Source: Methylacidiphilales bacterium (GTDB lineage: Bacteria; Verrucomicrobiota; Verrucomicrobiia; Methylacidiphilales; UBA1321). Taken from it: DNA of 39,378 nucleotides. Positions 1 to 7,932 of this stretch are shown here, piece by piece. The notes under the pieces were generated by a model. That model searched no databases. It was not told where the DNA came from and worked only from the letters and a program-made list of their open reading frames with translations. The DNA is taken from positions 1 to 39,378 of the forward strand of contig JAJSLK010000047.1 of NCBI GenBank assembly GCA_021272165.1, written 5' to 3'. Every line of letters starts with the position of its first letter. The first letter of the stretch is position 1. The translations under genes were made by a program, and so were the position numbers.

Positions 1-1
1 C

Positions 2-349
2 GGCGGGGCCTATGGCGCGCCCACTCCGCCGGATGGAGTCCAGACCGGCTTGATTCAGGGCGCTTCCGGCACCCTGGGATCAATGGCCCAGGCTGTCACC
101 TTCCCTGCGGGCACCTACACCATCAGCTTCTATGGCGCCCAGCGCTACAGCCAGGTGCAGCCGATCCAGGTAACGGTCGACAGCACGACGGTGGGCACCT
201 ACACGCCGGCCTCCAGCAGCTTCGCCCAGATCACCACCGCGCAGTTCACGGTCTCGGCGGGCAGCCATACCGTCACGTTCGCGGCCACGGACAGCTCGGC
301 AGACAAGACCAGCTTCATCGATCTGGTCACCGTCAACACAATCCCCTGA
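2..349 (+). CDS. Secreted carbohydrate-binding-type beta-sandwich domain, C-terminal part (5' truncated)
   Basis: The frame is open from the window edge to TGA at 347-349, giving about 115 residues of the C-terminus of a longer protein. The composition is typical of an extracellular beta-sandwich: rich in Thr, Ser and Gly, no Cys, with the pattern FPAGTYTISFYGAQR followed by VTVDSTTVGTYTP and SAGSHTVTFAATD, ending FIDLVTV. Such lectin-like modules are common as repeats in large secreted or autotransporter-like proteins and glycosidases of Verrucomicrobiota and Planctomycetes (family knowledge). The catalytic or anchoring part lies outside the window, so the protein's overall function cannot be given. 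The stop falls directly after the last predicted beta strand, so the C-terminus looks natural. Confidence 0.7.
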   Translation, partial: GGAYGAPTPPDGVQTGLIQGASGTLGSMAQAVTFPAGTYTISFYGAQRYSQVQPIQVTVDSTTVGTYTPASSSFAQITTAQFTVSAGSHTVTFAATDSSADKTSFIDLVTVNTIP

Positions 350-468
350 CCGAGTACACCAGCGGCGTCACCGACGCCGCCTCCGCCAAAATGTGGGGTT
401 ACGACATCGCCTTCTCCATCGGCAAGTCTGACCCCTTTGTCATCGGCAAGGTCGAGGTCAGTCAGTAG
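349..468 (+). pseudogene. Possible frame-shifted C-terminal remnant
   Basis: Directly after the stop of the preceding CDS, the next frame is open for 39 codons to TAG at 466-468. It reads like protein (TEYTSGVTDAASAKMWGYD, then SDPFVIGKVEVSQ). It has no own ribosome binding site, and its only ATG is internal. It could be a decayed 3' end of the same gene or of a lost neighbour, or chance. I do not recognise the family. Confidence 0.2.
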
Positions 469-1315
469 GTTTGATTGTTGACTGCGATTGCCGCCGGCGG
501 AACTGGGTTGGACTCAGTCCGTACCGCTTGTGGAAAAGCCGGGAAAAATAGAGCGCGTCGGGACAGCCCGCCATTTCCGCAACCTGGAAAACCGCCAGCT
601 CCCGGTTTGCCAGCAACTGCGCTCCCCGCTGCAGCCGCAGCCGCATCGCGTACTCATACGGCGCCACGCCGAACTGACTGGAAAAGCAGGAGCAAAAATG
701 CGATGTCGAAAGATGGGCCTGTTCAGCTGCCTCGGCCAGTTTGAAGGGGCGGTCGAAGCGCGTTTCAATGAATCGCCGTGCTTTTTCCAGCCTCGGATCC
801 AGTCGGCGTCCGTCCGGTCCCGCGTTCACTTGCCGTTCGACCGCACGCCAGAAAACCTGTAGCAGCCCCTGCAGCATCTCGGGATCCTGTTGGACGTTTC
901 CCCGCAATTCCTCGCTGATCAGCCGTAGGTGGCGCAACGGCAGCGCGTCGTCCCCCAGATTGATCGGCACGCCCAGCGGCACCGGCGTATGGCGTAATGT
1001 CCGGTCGATCCATCGGCCGGAAACCTGCAGCCACGAATGGTCCCACCGTTTCTCACGATGGCCGTAATGATGGAACGCATCGCGAGGCCACACGATCAGC
1101 CGGCAACCGCACGGCGCCCACTCTGTTCCATTGGGAGCCAGCGACCGCGCCTCGCTGTGAAAGATCATGATCAGGCATGGGTGTCCCGACCCGACGCCGC
1201 CATGACGGATCAGCCCGGGCGGCATCAGCTCATGCAGGCCCATCGCCGGAATGTAGGCTTGGTCCGAAACCGGGCCCTTAGCATGGTTGATGTAAATCTG
1301 GGGCCGGAAACGCAT
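458..1315 (-). CDS. AraC-family transcriptional regulator
   Basis: 285 residues. The N-terminal half looks like a cupin-type effector-binding domain (residues 10-140). The C-terminal ~100 residues form the double helix-turn-helix of the AraC/XylS family: LAEAAEQAHLSTSHFCSCF for the first HTH and VAEMAGCPDALYFSRLFHKR plus GLSPTQFRRR for the second. It is divergent from the dehydrogenase/isomerase operon starting at 1456, with a 140 bp AT-rich spacer carrying a dyad. Local regulation of that sugar-catabolic operon is therefore the obvious inference. The ligand is unknown; rhamnose- or uronate-type sugars fit the GH78 remnant nearby, but this is speculative. Confidence 0.9.
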   Translation of the reverse strand: MRFRPQIYINHAKGPVSDQAYIPAMGLHELMPPGLIRHGGVGSGHPCLIMIFHSEARSLAPNGTEWAPCGCRLIVWPRDAFHHYGHREKRWDHSWLQVSGRWIDRTLRHTPVPLGVPINLGDDALPLRHLRLISEELRGNVQQDPEMLQGLLQVFWRAVERQVNAGPDGRRLDPRLEKARRFIETRFDRPFKLAEAAEQAHLSTSHFCSCFSSQFGVAPYEYAMRLRLQRGAQLLANRELAVFQVAEMAGCPDALYFSRLFHKRYGLSPTQFRRRQSQSTIKPTD

Positions 1316-1408
1316 ATCGAAAGATTATCCATAAAGTCAGGGAAACCGTCCATTCCCAATTCCGGCGATGAATTCTAAATTTTACCATTAGATAAGAAAC
1401 ACGAAATC

Positions 1409-1430
1409 GGAAAAAGTCCTCACTCTTTCC
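1409..1430. promoter_or_regulatory. Dyad in the divergent araC-like/dehydrogenase promoter region
   Basis: GGAAAAAG (1409-1416) and CTCTTTCC (1423-1430) form an imperfect inverted repeat (7 of 8 pairs) with a 6 nt spacer. It lies in the AT-rich 140 bp between the two divergent genes. It is a candidate operator for the AraC-type protein by position only. No convincing -35/-10 pair was found, and the downstream ATG at 1456 lacks a Shine-Dalgarno sequence. Confidence 0.3.
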
Positions 1431-1455
1431 CATTTTTAAAAACATAATATCATCT

Positions 1456-2487
1456 ATGCCTAAACGCCTCGTTTGCAGCAAGCACGACACCATTAGTTGG
1501 GAGGAATATGAACTTCCGGCCAAGCTCGAAAAAGGCCGGATTCGCGTCCGCAACACCCACGGAGCCGAAAAGCACGGCACCAAAATCGCCTTCATTCACG
1601 GTCACGGCAACAAACGCGGCGTGTGGGACAACAAGAAACAAATGTTCGTCCCCGGCGGTGTCACTTGGAACTACCCCATACCACTCGGCAACAATCAGGT
1701 TGGAATCGTGGAGCAGGTGGGACCGGAGGTCGACGGCTTCAAGCCCGGCGATCGCATTCTTTATTACGACGGTTTTTCTCCCGTAGCCGACGTCAGTCAG
1801 AACTCGGCCTGGAAGCTTGATGCGAGCACCAGCTGGAAAGCCGCCTGCTGTCTCGATCCTGCGAAATTCGCCCTCGGAGCCCTGCGCGATGGCAATGTCC
1901 GCGTCGGCGATGCCGTTGCTGTCTTCAGCCTCGGCGCCATCGGCCTGATGGCTGTCCAGCTCGCCAAGGCTTCCGGCTGTTATCCCATCATCGCCATCGA
2001 CCCCCTGCCGCTTCGCCGCGAAGCGGCGCTCAAGACCGGCGCTGACGAAGCGATCGATCCGATTGGCACGGATGTCGGCGCCCGCCTCCGTGAAGCCACC
2101 GGCTACCGCGGCGTCGATGTCGTCATCGAATACAGCGGCGCGATGGAAGCCCTCCAAGCCTCGCTACGCGGGGTCGCCTTTGGCGGCAATGTCGTGCTGG
2201 GCGGATTCCCCGGACCGATGAAAGCCGGGCTCGATCTCGGCGCCGAGGCCCACATGAACCGCCCCAATCTCATCTTCAGCCGGATGGAAAGCGATCCCAA
2301 TCGCGACCATCCCCGCTGGAACGGGGATCGGGTCCAGGATGCCGCGCTGCACTTCATCCGCGCGGGCCTGATCAACGCGGAACCCGTCATTACCCCCGTC
2401 CTGAAATTCAGCGATAAACTGATTTCAGAATACGATCAAATCTCCAATAATCCGGAAAAGAACATCAAGCTCGGTGTCGAATACTGA
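1456..2487 (+). CDS. Zinc-type alcohol/polyol dehydrogenase-like protein (MDR superfamily)
   Basis: 343 residues with MDR architecture. A GroES-like N-terminal domain (with VGIVEQVGPEVDGFKPGDRI at about residues 75-95) is followed by a Rossmann domain with the nucleotide-binding turn SLGAIGLMAVQLAK near residue 155. The four structural-zinc cysteines of classical ADHs are not visible, which suggests a divergent sugar/polyol dehydrogenase branch. It is the first gene of an operon with the isomerase-like gene 13 bp downstream. Such MDR plus xylose-isomerase-like pairs usually oxidise and rearrange sugars or inositol-like polyols (family knowledge). The substrate cannot be read from the sequence. 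Confidence 0.85.
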   Translation: MPKRLVCSKHDTISWEEYELPAKLEKGRIRVRNTHGAEKHGTKIAFIHGHGNKRGVWDNKKQMFVPGGVTWNYPIPLGNNQVGIVEQVGPEVDGFKPGDRILYYDGFSPVADVSQNSAWKLDASTSWKAACCLDPAKFALGALRDGNVRVGDAVAVFSLGAIGLMAVQLAKASGCYPIIAIDPLPLRREAALKTGADEAIDPIGTDVGARLREATGYRGVDVVIEYSGAMEALQASLRGVAFGGNVVLGGFPGPMKAGLDLGAEAHMNRPNLIFSRMESDPNRDHPRWNGDRVQDAALHFIRAGLINAEPVITPVLKFSDKLISEYDQISNNPEKNIKLGVEY

Positions 2488-2500
2488 GAAGGAAAAAACC

Positions 2501-3301
2501 ATGCCCATCAAACAAAGTGTCGTCGTCCCCATGTTCAAGCCGGAGAACATGCCGCTCGGGGATTTCATGCGCGAGGTCAAAAAGATCGGCTTTCCGGCAG
2601 TCGAACTCTGGAGCCGCGACGCCCACTTTGGCGATTTTGCCGAAGCGGCCCTCAGCAATGGACTCCAGATCGTCAGCATGGTCGGCCACGAACACGACTC
2701 GCCCAAGGCCGGTTCCCATGCCGAGGGTTTCAGCCGCGCTTCCAACCATGATCGCCTCGAAGCTGAATTGTGCGAATCGATCCTCCTCGCGGCCAAATTC
2801 AAGATTCCCGGCCTCATCACCCTCAGCGGCCATCGCAACCCCGGCGAATCGGACCTTGAAACCCTGCGGGTCTGCGCGCAGGGGCTGCGCCGCATCGCTC
2901 CCTATGCCGAGGAAAAGGGCGTCAACCTCAACATGGAACTTTTGAACACCACGGTCGATCACCCGCATTACATCTGCGACCATACCGACTGGGCCGTTGC
3001 GCTCTGCGAAGCGGTCAACAGCCCGCGCGTGAAGATTCTTTACGACATCTACCACATGCAAATCATGGAGGGGGACGTCATCCGCAACATCCGGAAGGCG
3101 ATCAAATGGATCGGCCATTTCCACACCGCCGGCAACCCGGGCCGCCATGATCTCGACGACCAGCAGGAAATCAATTACCGCGGCATCTGTAACGCCATTG
3201 CCGCCACCGATTACGATCTCTACATCGGCCACGAGTTCCGGCCGAAGAAAGATTCTTTCCAGGCTTTGCGCGAGGCATTCGGAATTTGCCAGGTCGGCTA
3301 A
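2501..3301 (+). CDS. Sugar phosphate isomerase/epimerase-like TIM barrel
   Basis: 266 residues of the AP_endonuc_2/xylose-isomerase-like TIM-barrel fold, resembling hydroxypyruvate isomerase and related epimerases. Metal-ligand-type positions are visible: NMELLNTTVDHP (Glu), ILYDIYHMQIMEGD (Asp, His), HFHTAGNPGRHDLD (His) and YIGHEFRP (Glu near the C-terminus). The ATG at 2501 is preferred because AGAAGGA precedes it; a more upstream in-frame ATG (2474) would lie inside the preceding gene. It is cotranscribed with the dehydrogenase 13 bp upstream. The expected role is isomerisation of the oxidised sugar. Substrate unknown. Confidence 0.85.
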   Translation: MPIKQSVVVPMFKPENMPLGDFMREVKKIGFPAVELWSRDAHFGDFAEAALSNGLQIVSMVGHEHDSPKAGSHAEGFSRASNHDRLEAELCESILLAAKFKIPGLITLSGHRNPGESDLETLRVCAQGLRRIAPYAEEKGVNLNMELLNTTVDHPHYICDHTDWAVALCEAVNSPRVKILYDIYHMQIMEGDVIRNIRKAIKWIGHFHTAGNPGRHDLDDQQEINYRGICNAIAATDYDLYIGHEFRPKKDSFQALREAFGICQVG

Positions 3302-3442
3302 GGGTCCATCTTCGGCGGGAAGGAAAGGGAGTCGCTCCACTTGACGTAAAGTGGAAAAGCGCGGGCAATTTCCGCCGAATCCCATATTCCCAATGGGCAT
3401 GTGTTGCTGCCTAAAGCCAGACGACGTGCGTTTTTGTATCAA

Positions 3443-4477
3443 ATGAATCCTCCTGCCGTCCTCCACCAAACCGACCTTTTCCGTCCCCATAATGATCCCG
3501 ATGACCATTGGGACCTCGCCTGCGTTTACGCGCTCGCCCATCTCGGACGAATCAATCTCACCGGTGTCCTCATCGACTTCCCCTACGAAGATCCGAAGTG
3601 TCACCGCACGCCCGACATCCTGGCCGTCAGCCAGATGAATTACCTCACCGGCAAGGCCGTTCCCGTTATGACCGGCTCCAGTCACACGTTTACGAAAAAT
3701 CCCGATCCGGCCGGGCTGGACATCTGCGGGGCTGAGTTTGTCCTCGAGCAATTGCGGAATGCTCCCAACGGCCTCGACATCCATATTGTCGGCTCCTGCC
3801 GTGATATTGCCGTGGCCCTGCGCAAGGCGCCGAAGCTCTTCGGCGAAAAATGCCGCGGCATTTATCTCAACGCCGGCATGGGCGCGCGTGATTCCTCCCT
3901 GGCCGAGGACCGTGAGTGGAACGTCGGCATCGATCCCCATTCCTATGCCGCCATCTTCCGCGCCGAATGCCCGGTCTACTGGATGCCCTGCTTTGAAGGC
4001 AGCATGAAATCAGGCGTCTCGGAGCCCTACCGCACCCGCGAATATGCCACCCACTACATCATCCGGCAGGGCGACCTCTTTTCCTCCATCTCGCCCGCGC
4101 TCCGCCACTATTTCCTCTTCATGCTTTCGCGGTCGGAGGAATGCGACTGGCTTGGCGAACTCCTCCAGGACCGCCACCAGGACATCCTTCAAATTGAAAG
4201 CGAAAGATTTCGCAACATGTGGTGCACCGCCGGCTTTCTCCATTCCGCCGGCCTTGGCGTCAGCAAAAAGGGTGCGATCAAACCCTACGACGCCCTCGAT
4301 AACGACGCCGTTTTTCGCTTCGAGCCCGTCCAGGTCACTTGCAACGATCAGGGCGACACCAAATGGCAGCCCGATTCGAAGTCGACCAGCCGCTATCTCT
4401 TTCGCGTCCTTGACCTCGAAAATTATCGCACGGCCATGACCGAGGCCATGCGCAGCCTGCTCAAGGTCATGCCCTGA
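3443..4477 (+). CDS. Nucleoside-hydrolase-like protein
   Basis: 344 residues from ATG 3443; a GTG at 3401 is an alternative start and neither has a good Shine-Dalgarno. The N-terminal RPHNDPDDHWDLACVYAL resembles the calcium-binding D-x-D-D loop of inosine-uridine nucleoside hydrolases. EWNVGIDPHSYAAIF matches the position and sense of the family's E-F-N-x-x-x-DP-x-A segment. The leading Asp of the canonical DTDPGxDD is replaced, so a ribonucleoside hydrolase activity should not be assumed. The gene follows the isomerase after 141 bp and may belong to the same operon. Related proteins in polysaccharide-degrading bacteria act on unknown glycosides. Confidence 0.7.
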   Translation: MNPPAVLHQTDLFRPHNDPDDHWDLACVYALAHLGRINLTGVLIDFPYEDPKCHRTPDILAVSQMNYLTGKAVPVMTGSSHTFTKNPDPAGLDICGAEFVLEQLRNAPNGLDIHIVGSCRDIAVALRKAPKLFGEKCRGIYLNAGMGARDSSLAEDREWNVGIDPHSYAAIFRAECPVYWMPCFEGSMKSGVSEPYRTREYATHYIIRQGDLFSSISPALRHYFLFMLSRSEECDWLGELLQDRHQDILQIESERFRNMWCTAGFLHSAGLGVSKKGAIKPYDALDNDAVFRFEPVQVTCNDQGDTKWQPDSKSTSRYLFRVLDLENYRTAMTEAMRSLLKVMP

Positions 4478-4784
4478 CCCTGAGGTCGGCCGCGCTAGCG
4501 GGCTGCTTCGAATTTAATAAGAGGCTCCGCTGTCCCGGCTTGAATTTATTCTCAGTCACTTGATATCCCTCCGGCGCTTCCAGCGTCGAGAGACTTCCTT
4601 CCGGGACCGTTAATTCCAGCGCGAGATCCTCCCCCTTCTTTTCCCATCGGATCTCCGCTTCGCTCTGGGGCGTTTTAAGTCGCGCTTCCGCCCATGTGAT
4701 GGTTCCTCCCGGCCGCGGACGAAAAATGATATGCCGGTAGCCCGGCTCTGACGGATCGAGTTCCAGCCCCGTCACTGACCGCAC
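4467..4784 (-). pseudogene. Remnant of alpha-L-rhamnosidase (GH78) C-terminal domain
   Basis: About 105 residues match only the C-terminal beta-sandwich of bacterial alpha-L-rhamnosidases: VTGLELDPSEPGYRHIIFRP, then ITWAEARLKTP, then EAEIRWEKKG. In a full enzyme this follows several hundred residues of catalytic (alpha/alpha)6 barrel, and none of that is present. In frame upstream there is TAA a few codons before the homology begins, and the next 90 bp are noncoding. The 3' end overlaps the nucleoside-hydrolase-like gene by 11 bp, tail to tail. I read it as a deletion scar of a lost rhamnosidase gene. Confidence 0.75.
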
Positions 4785-4880
4785 CCCTCGAGATTACCGC
4801 TGCGCGCATGGATAGCCGCGGTCGCTATCCGCGATTGAGGATTCCATCTTCGCGTATCGGAATGTTAGCTTTTGCTTCCG

Positions 4881-6239
4881 ATGGCCCCCGCCTCCACCCA
4901 TAAAAAAAGCCTTGCGGCCGGTCTCCTCTGGACCCTCTGGGAAAAGACCCTCGCCCGTCATCGCCGCCGCGTCCTCTTCATCGAAACCGATGCCGGCCGT
5001 TCCTTTACCGGCGGCGCTCTCCACGAAGAGATCGCCCGTCATGACGAACTTCTGCGCGATTTCCCTCCCGGCGCCCGGGTCGCCTTCTGCCTCCCCAACG
5101 GCGCCGCCTGGATCGCCCTCTTCCTCGCCCTCCAGAAGCGCGCCCTGACCGCCGTTCCCCTCGACTCCGGTTCGCCGCTCCCCGCCAACCTCGCTCTTGC
5201 CCCCCACCTCCCCTGCTCCGCCCTCTTCCAGGACTCCCGCCTGCACCCCATCCCCGGTGTCCCCACCAAGCCATCCCGCGACAAAACAGCATGCATTAAA
5301 GTCACTTCAGGCACTTCTTCTGGCCTTCCAAAATTGGTCCCGTGTCGCGCTGAACACCTCGTCGCTGACGGCACTAATATCATTCGCACGATGGGGCTCC
5401 GACGGGGTGACCGCAATCTTGCCGTCATTCCTCTCGGCCACTCCTATGGCCTCGGCAATCTGGTTCTGCCTCTGATTTTACAGGGTACGGCCATTGTCTC
5501 CGCAGCCTGCTTTGTTCCGCATCAACTGGGGGAATGGATTCGTCTTCATCGCGCCACCGTTCTTCCTTCCGTTCCGGCGATTTTCCGCGTCCTCGCCGCG
5601 ATGCCCGGCAAGGAGAAGCTCCATCCATTACGGCTCGCCATCTCGGCCGGAGCTCCTCTCACCGCCGAAATCGCCCAGGCGTTTTTCCAGAGATACCGTC
5701 TCAAGATTCATAATTTCTACGGATCGTCCGAGACCGGAGGGATTTGTTATGACCGTCGCGGTGATTCATCTCTCTCGGGAAGATCGGTCGGCCTGCCGAT
5801 GAAGAATGTTTCCGTCATCGTCAAGCGCGGGGCCATCGATGTGGTGAGTGCGGCGGTGGCCAAGCCGTGCGGGCGTTGGCGTATGCCGGACCATGGCGAA
5901 TGGAATGAGAAGGGCGAACTCGTTCTGCTTGGGCGGCGGGGGCAGGAACTCAATGTCGGCGGTAAAAAAGTGCACCCCGCCGAGGTCGAGCAGGCGTTGC
6001 GGGCGATCACCGGTATTTCGGACGCCATCGTGTGGATTGCGGCTGATTCGGCGCGTCCGGTTCTCCATACCGCCGTGGAATCCTGCTTGACCCTCGCCGA
6101 TATCCAAAGTGCTCTTTCCCGGCAGTTGCCGGAGTGGAAATTCCCTAAGCGTTATCTGATCCGGGCCGAATTTCCGCGGACCCTTCGCGGCAAGACCGAC
6201 ATGGCGACCTTGCGACGTGCGATGGATAAGAGCTGCTAG
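4881..6239 (+). CDS. AMP-dependent acyl/aryl acid ligase (adenylate-forming enzyme)
   Basis: 452 residues, ANL superfamily. The phosphate-binding A3 loop is VTSGTSSGLPKLVPC (near residue 140), the A5 motif is NFYGSSETGGICYD (near residue 280), and the C-terminal subdomain has LLGRRGQELNVGGKKVHPAEVE with an RGKTDMATLRR-type tail. It is slightly shorter than typical 500-residue acyl-CoA synthetases and fits the stand-alone ligases of aryl polyene and fatty-acid clusters, which load an aryl or acyl starter onto ACP. ATG 4881 is preferred over TTG 4872. It is convergent with the dehydratase gene (4 bp tail-to-tail overlap), so it belongs to the locus but not to the minus-strand operon. Confidence 0.85.
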   Translation: MAPASTHKKSLAAGLLWTLWEKTLARHRRRVLFIETDAGRSFTGGALHEEIARHDELLRDFPPGARVAFCLPNGAAWIALFLALQKRALTAVPLDSGSPLPANLALAPHLPCSALFQDSRLHPIPGVPTKPSRDKTACIKVTSGTSSGLPKLVPCRAEHLVADGTNIIRTMGLRRGDRNLAVIPLGHSYGLGNLVLPLILQGTAIVSAACFVPHQLGEWIRLHRATVLPSVPAIFRVLAAMPGKEKLHPLRLAISAGAPLTAEIAQAFFQRYRLKIHNFYGSSETGGICYDRRGDSSLSGRSVGLPMKNVSVIVKRGAIDVVSAAVAKPCGRWRMPDHGEWNEKGELVLLGRRGQELNVGGKKVHPAEVEQALRAITGISDAIVWIAADSARPVLHTAVESCLTLADIQSALSRQLPEWKFPKRYLIRAEFPRTLRGKTDMATLRRAMDKSC

Positions 6240-6679
6240 ATTTCGTTTTTAGGGACTTCGCCTAAAATGATTTTGCCCCGCGCCACTTCCAATCCCTTGA
6301 CCGAAAGCATGACGTCAAACTGCGCCAGCTTTCCCAACGATGTCTCGAGCGACACATCTGTTTCCACGGTTTCTCCGGGATGAACCGGACGCAGAATTTT
6401 GAATTGGAGAACCTGGGCCAAGGCAAAGGGGGTGGGCGATGCGATGCCCTGGGTGGAGGCCCACAATGCCCCGGCAGTCTGGGCGGCGCATTCGATCAGG
6501 AGCACGGCGGGCATCAACGGCCGGCCGGGGAAATGATCAGCGAAAAATGAAAGCGTTGGGTCGAGCCACTTGGCGCCGCGGCCCTGCCTGCCTTCCGCCG
6601 TCACCTGGAATTGATCGAGAAAGGAAAATCCCTTGCCGTGCGGAGTGAGTGAGCTCATGACCTTGGACTTTCGGAACAT
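6236..6679 (-). CDS. 3-hydroxyacyl-ACP dehydratase, FabA/FabZ-type hotdog protein
   Basis: 147 residues. The diagnostic segment is DHFPGRPLMPAVLLIECAAQ (about residues 48-67). Its His is the expected catalytic His, and the Glu in LLIE occupies the FabZ acidic position. The protein would dehydrate 3-hydroxyacyl-ACP intermediates, as ApeI/ApeP-like proteins do in aryl polyene synthesis (family knowledge). It is the last gene of the minus-strand operon, 4 bp downstream of the acyltransferase. An alternative start at 6658 (MSSL) is possible. No ketoreductase is encoded in the window, so that step must be supplied from elsewhere. Confidence 0.85.
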   Translation of the reverse strand: MFRKSKVMSSLTPHGKGFSFLDQFQVTAEGRQGRGAKWLDPTLSFFADHFPGRPLMPAVLLIECAAQTAGALWASTQGIASPTPFALAQVLQFKILRPVHPGETVETDVSLETSLGKLAQFDVMLSVKGLEVARGKIILGEVPKNEI

Positions 6680-6683
6680 CGAC

Positions 6684-7589
6684 TCAGGTTAAAGGCACGA
6701 ATTGATACCATTGCTCGGGATGCGCGCATAACGTGGGCATGAGACTATCGGCAATTTGCTGGCTGTAAAACCGGAGTGTTTCCGGCCGTGAACCGCGCGA
6801 TTCCATCCAGATGGGCGGCCGAATTTCGGCCCGGTAAAAACCGTCCTTTTGCCGGACCATGGTGGCTGGAATCACCGGCACGCCGCATTCGAGCGCGATC
6901 AGCAAAATGCCCGTGGAAAAATAAGCGGTGCCATTGGGAAACACCACCGGGCTGGGGTCGGGCGCATTGGGCCGGTCGATCAGCGCCGCGACAAAACAGC
7001 CCTCGCGCAGTTGCCGGGCGATCTGGATGAAGGCAAAGGGATCGGTTCCCACCTCGATGGTGTCGACATTCCATTTTTTTCGGGCCTGGCTCCGCCACGC
7101 CGTCAGCTCCGGGCTTGGTTCGGGAAGTGTCAACACGGCGGTGGGAAATCCATGATGAGCCATGAACAGGCCACCAAGTTCAAAAAGCCCCAGATGGGCT
7201 GTGACAATGATGCCTCCGGTGCCTTGGGCGCGCAGATTTTCCAGATGCTCATACCCCGATTTTTCGCGAATGATCGTCAGGGCTTTTTCAGTTGATCTCG
7301 TGCTAATGAAAAAATAATCGGCCAGCGTCTTTCCAAATTCGCCAAAAACACGAGACGCCATTTCTTTCTCTATCGATTGATCCAGCAGGGTCAGATTTTT
7401 ATGGACGCACGCGACCTTTGCCGGATGGGCCAGGGCATAAAATCGACAGAGGCCGACGGCGAAAAATCGGGTGAAAGCCAGGGGCAGCCAGCGGGCGATC
7501 CACGATCCCAGGCAAAACCAGGTGGCGCGGTAAAGCGAGGCCGAGTGATGGCCTGATTTCGGCGGCTGGGGATCGGTTCCCATGACCAT
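6684..7589 (-). CDS. LpxL/HtrB-family lipid acyltransferase
   Basis: 301 residues with a hydrophobic N-terminal segment (near residues 25-50). The LpxL-type HX4E motif is present in VTAHLGLFELGG (near residue 125). Downstream, ALIDRPNAPDPSPVVFPNGTAYFSTG corresponds to the family's second conserved block. LpxL-family enzymes transfer acyl groups from ACP to lipid acceptors at the inner membrane. In aryl polyene clusters homologues are thought to attach the acyl chain to a lipid. The gene starts 8 bp after the ACP gene and ends 4 bp before the dehydratase, so translational coupling is likely. The acceptor is unknown. Confidence 0.85.
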   Translation of the reverse strand: MVMGTDPQPPKSGHHSASLYRATWFCLGSWIARWLPLAFTRFFAVGLCRFYALAHPAKVACVHKNLTLLDQSIEKEMASRVFGEFGKTLADYFFISTRSTEKALTIIREKSGYEHLENLRAQGTGGIIVTAHLGLFELGGLFMAHHGFPTAVLTLPEPSPELTAWRSQARKKWNVDTIEVGTDPFAFIQIARQLREGCFVAALIDRPNAPDPSPVVFPNGTAYFSTGILLIALECGVPVIPATMVRQKDGFYRAEIRPPIWMESRGSRPETLRFYSQQIADSLMPTLCAHPEQWYQFVPLT

Positions 7590-7597
7590 GCCGCACG

Positions 7598-7873
7598 TTA
7601 CGGCGCTTTCGACGTCTTTCCGAGTTCAGCCTGCAGCCATTCCTTCAGGCTCGCGAGACTATGAAAAGCTTTCCGGGCCGTCTCGGGATCCTTGATCGCG
7701 ATGCCGTAATCGCGCTCGATGGCCACGGTCATTTGCAAGGCGTCGATGGAATCAAGGCCGAGGCTGTCGGGACCAAAGAGCGGAGTTTCTTCCTTAATTT
7801 CATCCGGCGAGACGCGCAACATGCAGTTCTTGATCAGTAGTTGCTTCAGGTCATTAAATTGGATTTCGGCCAT
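7598..7873 (-). CDS. Acyl carrier protein
   Basis: 91 residues, acidic and predicted helical. The phosphopantetheine attachment site is Ser in GPDSLGLDSIDALQM (near residue 39), a strong match to the D-S-L/I signature, of the DSLGLDSID variety common in ACPs of aryl polyene-type systems. It lies between the degenerate ketosynthase (59 bp upstream) and the acyltransferase. It would carry the growing chain for the KS pair and dehydratase and donate it to the LpxL-like enzyme. Confidence 0.9.
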   Translation of the reverse strand: MAEIQFNDLKQLLIKNCMLRVSPDEIKEETPLFGPDSLGLDSIDALQMTVAIERDYGIAIKDPETARKAFHSLASLKEWLQAELGKTSKAP

Positions 7874-7932
7874 GGTTCGATTGCGGAATTTATCGGGTGC
7901 AGCATCACATGCAATGCTTATTCATCGAGGCT

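Noticed and set aside
4810..4830. Hairpin GGATAGC/GCTATCC before the AMP ligase gene
   Set aside because: Too short and without a U-tract or second copy; could be an isolated palindrome, so not listed as terminator or repeat family.
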